In this document: positions 22,026-26,475 of the stretch, in pieces | Numbering within the stretch: position 1 is the first letter of the stretch | Layout of the letters: every line of letters begins with the position of its first letter | Assembly: GCA_022736595.1 (NCBI GenBank) | Contig: DZDC01000018.1 | Span: forward strand, 1-26,475 | Direction of reading: 5' to 3' | From: Draconibacterium orientale | Lineage (GTDB): Bacteria > Bacteroidota > Bacteroidia > Bacteroidales > UBA1556 | Length of the DNA: 26,475 bases | Program-made: the position numbers and the translations under genes | Notes under the pieces: generated by a model | Databases searched by the model: none | The model's input: only the letters and a program-made list of their open reading frames with translations | Told to the model about the DNA's origin: nothing

Positions 22026-23294
22026 ATGCAAAAGCTCTTTTGGATTCTTTTCATTCTTTTTTTCCATGTGAATGTATTTGGGAATTACATCCTCATTCCT
22101 ATGGATGCATCCGAACAGAAGAATCATTTAAAAGCTTACGGCGTGGCATACAAAGCATTGACTTTAGAGATAAGCGTCGATTGGCTCCTCAATTACCGAG
22201 GAGGAAGTTTTATGGTTGCCTATAATGAAACCATTGAACGCGATTGTAAAATCAAAGGAGTAAGTTATCAAATCATTAGCAATGCTCAGAGCAATGCCAT
22301 TTTAAGTGAAATAGCTGATCCAGCGGTGAATATGGACGTGGTAAAGCTTGAGAAAGCGCCCAAAATAGCGGTGTACTCACCCCCTAATTTGCAGCCTTGG
22401 GACGATGCGGTTACTTTGGTGCTTACCTATGCCGAAATTCCTTATGATGTGGTTTACGATGAGGAAGTGCTTGCAGGTAAACTCTTGCTCTACGATTGGC
22501 TTCACCTTCACCATGAGGATTTTACGGGACAATATGGAAAGTTTTGGGCCAATTACAGAACCCAACTTTGGTACCAAGAGCAACAGCGGAGCTCGGAGGA
22601 AATGGCACAAAAGAATGGTTTTGCGAAAGTTTCGCAAATGAAACTCGCGGTGGCAAAGATGATTCGTGACTTTACCTCCGGAGGTGGATTCCTCTTCGCC
22701 ATGTGCTCTGCTGCTGATAGTTACGATTTAGCTTTAGCTGCCGAAGGCGTTGATATTTGCGATACTCCTTTCGATCACGACCCCATGACTCCCAATGCAC
22801 AACAAAAGATTGATTTCTCCAAAACATTTGCTTTCACCAATTTTTCCATAGTAACCAATCCCTATCAATACGAAATTTCTAACATTGACGTGGATGCTTT
22901 TCAGCGGCAACAAAAAGTAAACGAGCAAAACGACTTTTTTACCTTATTCGATTTTTCAGCCAAATGGGATCCTGTGCCCAGCATGTTATGTCAAAACCAC
23001 AGCGCCATCATTCATGCATTCTATGGCCAAACCACTGCTTTTGATAAAAACACCATCAAAAGTAGCGCCTTGATAATGGGCGAAAACAAAATGCTTAACG
23101 AAGTTCGTTATCTGCATGGCGAATACGGCAAAGGAACTTGGACTTTTTATGGTGGACACGATCCTGAAGATTACCGCCACCTTGTGGGTGACCCTCCCAC
23201 CGACCTTGAGCTCTTCCCCAACTCAACGGGATATCGATTAATTTTAAACAACATTCTCTTTCCAGCAGCGAAAAAGAAAAAACAAAAAACTTAG
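22026..23294 (+). CDS. Conserved Bacteroidota secreted protein, GATase1/ThuA-like
   Basis: A 422-residue protein with a signal peptide (MQKLFWILFILFFHVNVFG, cleavage before NYILIPMDAS). It belongs to a conserved Bacteroidota family that, as I recall, often carries the product name asparagine synthetase B. Nothing visible supports that: there is no Ntn-type N-terminal Cys, no glutaminase domain and no SGGxDS PP-loop. Instead, IAVYSPPNLQPWDDAVTLVL, then GGGFLFAMCSAADSYDLAL and a late FYGGHDPEDYRH recall a Rossmann-like GATase1/ThuA fold with C-rich nucleophile-like turn (AMCSA). Function is unknown. It starts 11 bases after dnaB and ends 2 bases before the next gene, so it is probably transcribed with both. 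Confidence 0.75.
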   Translation: MQKLFWILFILFFHVNVFGNYILIPMDASEQKNHLKAYGVAYKALTLEISVDWLLNYRGGSFMVAYNETIERDCKIKGVSYQIISNAQSNAILSEIADPAVNMDVVKLEKAPKIAVYSPPNLQPWDDAVTLVLTYAEIPYDVVYDEEVLAGKLLLYDWLHLHHEDFTGQYGKFWANYRTQLWYQEQQRSSEEMAQKNGFAKVSQMKLAVAKMIRDFTSGGGFLFAMCSAADSYDLALAAEGVDICDTPFDHDPMTPNAQQKIDFSKTFAFTNFSIVTNPYQYEISNIDVDAFQRQQKVNEQNDFFTLFDFSAKWDPVPSMLCQNHSAIIHAFYGQTTAFDKNTIKSSALIMGENKMLNEVRYLHGEYGKGTWTFYGGHDPEDYRHLVGDPPTDLELFPNSTGYRLILNNILFPAAKKKKQKT

Positions 23295-23296
23295 CG

Positions 23297-23995
23297 ATGA
23301 ATAGAATTAAACCCGACATACAACTCTTTGTGATGCTATTTTTAGTCATGTTTTTCTTGGCTATTTCAGCATTTACCATCGATAAGATGATGACAAATCC
23401 AGCACCCGTTACTCCAAAAAAAGTGGTGAGCATTATTAAGGAAGCCTACAAAGGACCTCCAAAACAGACCTACAAAAAATATGTCCCCCTTCGTAAAGAT
23501 AAGTACGAATTGCATCGTGAAATGGCTTCTTCCTTTGGAATACCTGTAATTGATAATGAAACTGTTTTAAAGAAATACATCTCCAATGGCAAGCTGCAAA
23601 GAATTCAAAATAGCCAAGGTTATAAAATTCATGACCTTACCTATAGCAAGCCCTACCTCAATGCCTCTGCCAAAAAAACTTTACAAGAAATTGGAGTAGC
23701 TTTCAGTCATACTGCTGGTTACGGACAATATTTTATGGTTACAAGCCTTGTGCGAACCCACGACTCACAAAAGGCACTTACAAGAACCAACGTCAATGCT
23801 ACCAGAGGCATAAGCTCTCACAGTTATGGTGCTTCCTTCGATATTTCATACATTCGATTCAATGGGATTAAAGGCGACAATTCCAAGTTGAGATCCATGC
23901 TCGAAAGCATTCTCTACGATATGCAACAGCAAGGTAAAATTTACGTCTTAGTGGAACGAAGGAGTGCTTGTTATCATATCACCCCAAGAAATTAG
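23297..23995 (+). CDS. DUF5715 / M15-like membrane-anchored metallopeptidase
   Basis: A 232-residue protein with one N-terminal membrane segment (about residues 9-27) and a periplasmic domain. The region SLVRTHDSQKALTRTN (150-165) followed by GISSHSYGASFDISY (171-185) has the spacing of the D,D-carboxypeptidase/endolysin M15 family, where SxHxxGxAxD provides two zinc ligands: H175 and D182. A later E220 and H227 (VERRSACYH) could supply the general base and third ligand, but the spacing (E-x6-H) differs from the usual ExxH or ExWH, so activity is uncertain. The likely substrate is peptidoglycan. It follows the GATase1-like gene by 2 bases, the tightest pairing here apart from direct overlaps. 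Confidence 0.75.
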   Translation: MNRIKPDIQLFVMLFLVMFFLAISAFTIDKMMTNPAPVTPKKVVSIIKEAYKGPPKQTYKKYVPLRKDKYELHREMASSFGIPVIDNETVLKKYISNGKLQRIQNSQGYKIHDLTYSKPYLNASAKKTLQEIGVAFSHTAGYGQYFMVTSLVRTHDSQKALTRTNVNATRGISSHSYGASFDISYIRFNGIKGDNSKLRSMLESILYDMQQQGKIYVLVERRSACYHITPRN

Positions 23996-23997
23996 AA

Positions 23998-24030
23998 TTG
24001 ACAGTTTTCATTAAAAAAGCATTAGTTTTG
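23998..24030 (+). promoter_or_regulatory. Bacteroidota-type promoter of panB
   Basis: TTG at 23998-24000, a 22-base spacer and TAGTTTTG at 24023-24030, matching TTG-N(17-23)-TAnnTTTG. The panB ATG lies 31 bases further on. It starts 2 bases after the preceding stop. Confidence 0.65.
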
Positions 24031-24061
24031 TCGCCTTTAATTTATTAATAAATAGCAAATT

Positions 24062-24883
24062 ATGTCAGTAGCAAATAACATACACAAATCCAAAGTAACC
24101 ACTCATGTGCTTCAAGAGATGAAACTTAAAGGCAACAAGATTGCAATGCTTACAGCTTATGACTTTAGCTTTGCCAAAATTCTTGACAGCTCAGGCATCG
24201 ACGTAATTCTTGTGGGCGACTCAGCCTCCAATGTCATGGCGGGCTTTAGCTCTACCCTTCCCATCACTCTAAACGATATGATTTACCACGCTTCATCGGT
24301 GGTGAGAGGTGTCAATAGACCTATGGTTGTGGTGGATTTACCTTTTGGAACCTACCAAGGCAACAGCAAAGAAGCCCTTTTGAGTGCCATCCGCATCATG
24401 AAAGAATCGGGTGCCAACGCTGTAAAAATGGAAGGTGGCGAAGAAATTCTTGAATCTGTTAAGCGAATTATATCCGCAGGTATTCCTGTGATGGGACATT
24501 TGGGACTTACACCTCAATCCATTCATAAGTTTGGAACCTATATAGTAAGAGCCACAGAGGATGGAGAAGCTGCCCAACTTCGCAAAGATGCTCTGCTCTT
24601 GGAAGAAGCAGGTTGCTTTTCACTCATTCTCGAAAAAATACCCGCCCAGCTAGCAGGAGAAGTTACCAAATCGGTTCGCATCCCCGTCATTGGCATTGGA
24701 GCTGGAAATCAGGTGGACGGTCAAGTTTTGGTTTTGCACGATATGCTTGGGATTACTCAAGATTTCTCGCCACGATTTTTGCGTAGATATCACAATCTTA
24801 GAGAGGAAATTATGGGTTCGGTAGAAGCTTATATTAAAGATGTGAAAACGGGCGATTTCCCCAACGAGCGCGAACAATACTAA
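24062..24883 (+). CDS. panB: 3-methyl-2-oxobutanoate hydroxymethyltransferase PanB
   Basis: Adds a hydroxymethyl group from 5,10-methylene-tetrahydrofolate to 2-ketoisovalerate, giving ketopantoate, the first step towards pantothenate and coenzyme A. The 273 residues are of usual length. Magnesium ligands are visible as D53 (VGDSASNV), D92 (VVDLPFGTYQ) and E124 (AVKMEGG), and the general base as E191 (LILEKIPAQLA). Further signatures are GHLGLTPQS and IPVIGIGAG. The other pantothenate genes (panC, panD, panE) are not in the window. It shares one base with the RluA-like gene (TAATG), so the pair are translated together. Confidence 0.98.
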   Translation: MSVANNIHKSKVTTHVLQEMKLKGNKIAMLTAYDFSFAKILDSSGIDVILVGDSASNVMAGFSSTLPITLNDMIYHASSVVRGVNRPMVVVDLPFGTYQGNSKEALLSAIRIMKESGANAVKMEGGEEILESVKRIISAGIPVMGHLGLTPQSIHKFGTYIVRATEDGEAAQLRKDALLLEEAGCFSLILEKIPAQLAGEVTKSVRIPVIGIGAGNQVDGQVLVLHDMLGITQDFSPRFLRRYHNLREEIMGSVEAYIKDVKTGDFPNEREQY

Positions 24884-25578
24884 TGAGTTTAAACTTGGCT
24901 CCAAGGGTGTTATTTGAAGACAATCATCTTCTTATAATCAACAAATTGGCTTCGGATTTGGTACAAGTGGACCAAACTGGCGACCCATCGCTCGAAGACC
25001 AAGTGAAGCAATACATCAAAGAAAAGTACAATAAGCCTGGAGCTGTATTTTTAGGTGTCGTACACCGACTCGACCGCCCCACCAGCGGAGCCATTATTTT
25101 TGCCCGTACCGACAAGGCTTTGAGTAGATTAAATGAGTTGTTGCGAAACCACAGCATCAAAAAAACCTATTGGGCCATCGTAGAAAAAGCACCTCCCAAA
25201 CCCACCGACCGACTGGTACATTATCTTAAAAAAAATCAAGCCACCAATAAGTCAAGTATTGTAAAAAAAGAAACTGAGGGTGCACAATTGGCGGTGCTCA
25301 GCTACCAACAGTTGGCCTCATCCGAACACTATCATCTACTTGAAATTCAACTCGAAACAGGTCGGCATCATCAAATAAGAGTGCAACTATCGAGCTTAGG
25401 CTGCATCATAAAAGGAGACTTGAAATATGGAGCTAAGCGTAGCAATTCCGACGGAAGCATTAGCTTGCATGCTCGTAAGTTAGAATTTACACACCCCATT
25501 CAAAAAACGCCCCTTTTCGTCGTTGCCCCTTGTCCTCAAGATCCACTTTGGATATTTTTTGAGAAGCAATTATCATAA
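24883..25578 (+). CDS. RluA-family pseudouridine synthase, without S4 domain
   Basis: A 231-residue RNA-modifying enzyme. The catalytic Asp is D64 in HRLDRPTSGAIIFART, the RluA-type HRLDxxTSG motif. YWAIVE and ETGRHHQIRVQLSSLGCIIKGD are also present, the latter being the RxHQIRxH-like helix of this class. There is no N-terminal S4 domain, and at 231 residues it resembles RluA/RluC-like small members rather than RluD. The target uridine (rRNA or tRNA) is not decided by sequence. It begins on the last base of the panB stop and is followed by a separate promoter for the next gene. Confidence 0.9.
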   Translation: MSLNLAPRVLFEDNHLLIINKLASDLVQVDQTGDPSLEDQVKQYIKEKYNKPGAVFLGVVHRLDRPTSGAIIFARTDKALSRLNELLRNHSIKKTYWAIVEKAPPKPTDRLVHYLKKNQATNKSSIVKKETEGAQLAVLSYQQLASSEHYHLLEIQLETGRHHQIRVQLSSLGCIIKGDLKYGAKRSNSDGSISLHARKLEFTHPIQKTPLFVVAPCPQDPLWIFFEKQLS

Positions 25579-25586
25579 AATTGTTA

Positions 25587-25616
25587 TTGCGCTTTCACCC
25601 CATTTGCTTAGTTTTG
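25587..25616 (+). promoter_or_regulatory. Canonical promoter of the PHP-phosphatase gene, 4 bases before the ATG
   Basis: TTG at 25587-25589, a 19-base spacer, then TAGTTTTG at 25609-25616. CCTT and then the ATG at 25621 follow. This is the best full promoter match in the window that also abuts a start codon; an mRNA from it would begin at or next to the AUG. Confidence 0.7.
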
Positions 25617-25620
25617 CCTT

Positions 25621-26373
25621 ATGTTTTTCAAATCGCTTTTCAAATCGAACCCCCAGCACCTACTCCAAAAACCTTTGGATATGGGCGCATTGAGAACGGA
25701 CGTTCACTCACACCTTATTCCTGGCATCGATGATGGAGCCAAGACCATGGACGAAAGCATTGCTTTGATAAAAGCCATGAAACAGATGGGTTATCGAAAA
25801 CTGATTACCACCCCTCACATCATGAACGACTATTACCGCAATAATCCAGAGATTATTAAATCGGGTTTAGAAAATCTCAAAAAACGATTGGTGGAGGAAA
25901 AAGTGGAGATGGAGATGGAAGCGGCAGCGGAATACATGCTGGATGATGGGTTTCTGAATAAATTACGTGAAGAACCGTTGTTAACTTTTGGAAACAAATT
26001 TCTTTTAGTGGAAATGTCGTACATTGCTGAGCCGCCCAATCTGGCACAGATGCTTTTCGAGATTCAAACTTCGGGTTATAAAATTGTTTTGGCCCACCCT
26101 GAGCGATATAATTATTGGCACAATCAGAAGCAAAAGTACACCGAAATGTATGATCGCGGAGTGTATTTACAACTCAATATCAATTCCTTAACAGGATGGT
26201 ACAGTCTGGAAAGCAAAAAGATGGCCGAGTGGCTCATTCAAAATAAATTGGTAAGCTTTGTTGGTAGTGATTTGCACAATGAAAACTATTTGGCTGAATT
26301 AGAAAAATCGAGGTCTTATACCCTACTAAAACAGTTGATGGAAGAAGGTAAACTCCTCAATTCGAGATTGTAA
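25621..26373 (+). CDS. CpsB/YwqE-type PHP-domain tyrosine-protein phosphatase
   Basis: A 250-residue protein of the PHP family that, in capsule systems, removes phosphate from bacterial tyrosine kinases of the Wzc/CpsD type using a metal centre. Metal-site motifs appear in order: DVHSHLIPGIDDGAKT (27-42), TPHIM (about 58-62), AAAEYMLD (about 101-108), LAHPERY (about 156-162) and SDLHN (about 219-223). The length fits CpsB/YwqE (about 240-260), not DNA polymerase PHP domains. No kinase or capsule gene is visible, since the window ends 102 bases later; its partner may lie beyond. The start at 25621 is set by the -7 element just upstream. Confidence 0.9.
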   Translation: MFFKSLFKSNPQHLLQKPLDMGALRTDVHSHLIPGIDDGAKTMDESIALIKAMKQMGYRKLITTPHIMNDYYRNNPEIIKSGLENLKKRLVEEKVEMEMEAAAEYMLDDGFLNKLREEPLLTFGNKFLLVEMSYIAEPPNLAQMLFEIQTSGYKIVLAHPERYNYWHNQKQKYTEMYDRGVYLQLNINSLTGWYSLESKKMAEWLIQNKLVSFVGSDLHNENYLAELEKSRSYTLLKQLMEEGKLLNSRL

Positions 26374-26475
26374 CGACTAAAATCTATATGCAGTACGGAT
26401 CGGATGGCGATCGGAAGCTGGCTACTTTCCTGTCAAACTACACCGAAGTTTGAGCGGGGCAGAATGCTTGAATTA
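26374..26475. other. Unassigned 3' edge, richer in G+C
   Basis: The last 102 bases hold no frame I can assign. A 21-codon plus-strand frame (26388-26453) and minus-strand frames broken by stops are all that open here. By hand count about half of the last 85 bases are G or C, more than the neighbouring genes. No hairpin followed by a U-tract is seen after the PHP gene. Confidence 0.4.

Noticed and set aside
25621..26373. Histidinol phosphatase or polymerase PHP domain as the identity of the last gene
   Set aside because: The DVHSHLIPGIDDGAKT opening, the order of later motifs and the length fit CpsB/YwqE phosphatases better.
26388..26453. 21-codon frame after the PHP gene
   Set aside because: It is short, lacks initiation context and resembles no family; random frames of this length are expected.
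1..26475. CRISPR arrays, tRNA/rRNA genes, insertion sequences or phage genes
   Set aside because: No spaced direct repeats, cloverleaf sequences, transposase motifs or phage proteins were seen in the gaps or frames.

Overview
The window looks like chromosomal core from a Bacteroidota bacterium, most likely a marine or freshwater member of the Flavobacteriales. The base composition is AT-rich. Almost every transcription unit is preceded by the Bacteroidota sigma-factor signature TAnnTTTG, and Shine-Dalgarno sequences are nearly absent. Several families typical of the phylum are present: a TamB-like giant, a DUF2027/Smr protein, a DUF1343/NamZ exo-muramidase, a CpsB-type PHP phosphatase and a DUF5715 protein. 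No mobile element, CRISPR array, tRNA, rRNA or prophage is visible, and no gap between genes exceeds 300 bases.

Layout. 1-54 is the last 17 codons of an unidentified gene, followed by a strong hairpin and U-tract. 120-2115 holds a LysE-type exporter, trmD (tRNA m1G37 methyltransferase) and a small secreted, probably beta-barrel protein. 2138-6616 (minus) is a 1492-residue TamB-like protein, divergent from inorganic pyrophosphatase (6857-7531). The pyrophosphatase converges, through a very symmetrical two-way terminator, on a serine beta-lactamase-fold hydrolase (7605-8945, minus). That hydrolase is divergent from kdsD (9125-10087), the first committed step towards KDO. kdsD runs tail to tail, 2 bases apart, into a DUF2027/Smr protein (minus). 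murA (11423-12730) follows, with aspartate in place of the fosfomycin-target cysteine.

A probable long operon covers 12906-20298: a NamZ-like exo-N-acetylmuramidase, a TMTC-like membrane/TPR protein, truA, an rlmB-like 2'-O-methyltransferase, a GT39-like membrane glycosyltransferase and a YbfF-type alpha/beta hydrolase. Its genes overlap or lie less than 30 bases apart. dnaB (20428-22014) then leads two Bacteroidota-specific genes of unclear role, a GATase1/ThuA-like protein and a membrane-anchored M15-like peptidase. panB with an RluA-type pseudouridine synthase, then a CpsB/YwqE-type PHP phosphatase, complete the window. The last about 100 bases carry no identifiable gene.

The themes are cell-envelope construction (murA, NamZ, kdsD, TamB, two GT-C enzymes, M15-like peptidase, CpsB) and RNA modification (trmD, truA, rlmB, rluA-like), with housekeeping genes (ppa, dnaB, panB). 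I see no convincing undescribed multi-gene system. The observations most worth a second look are regulatory. Three genes have the -7 element exactly 4 bases before the ATG, which predicts leaderless or near-leaderless mRNAs. A perfect palindrome lies just upstream of the -7 element of dnaB. The murA leader is structured and carries an overlapping short reading frame.
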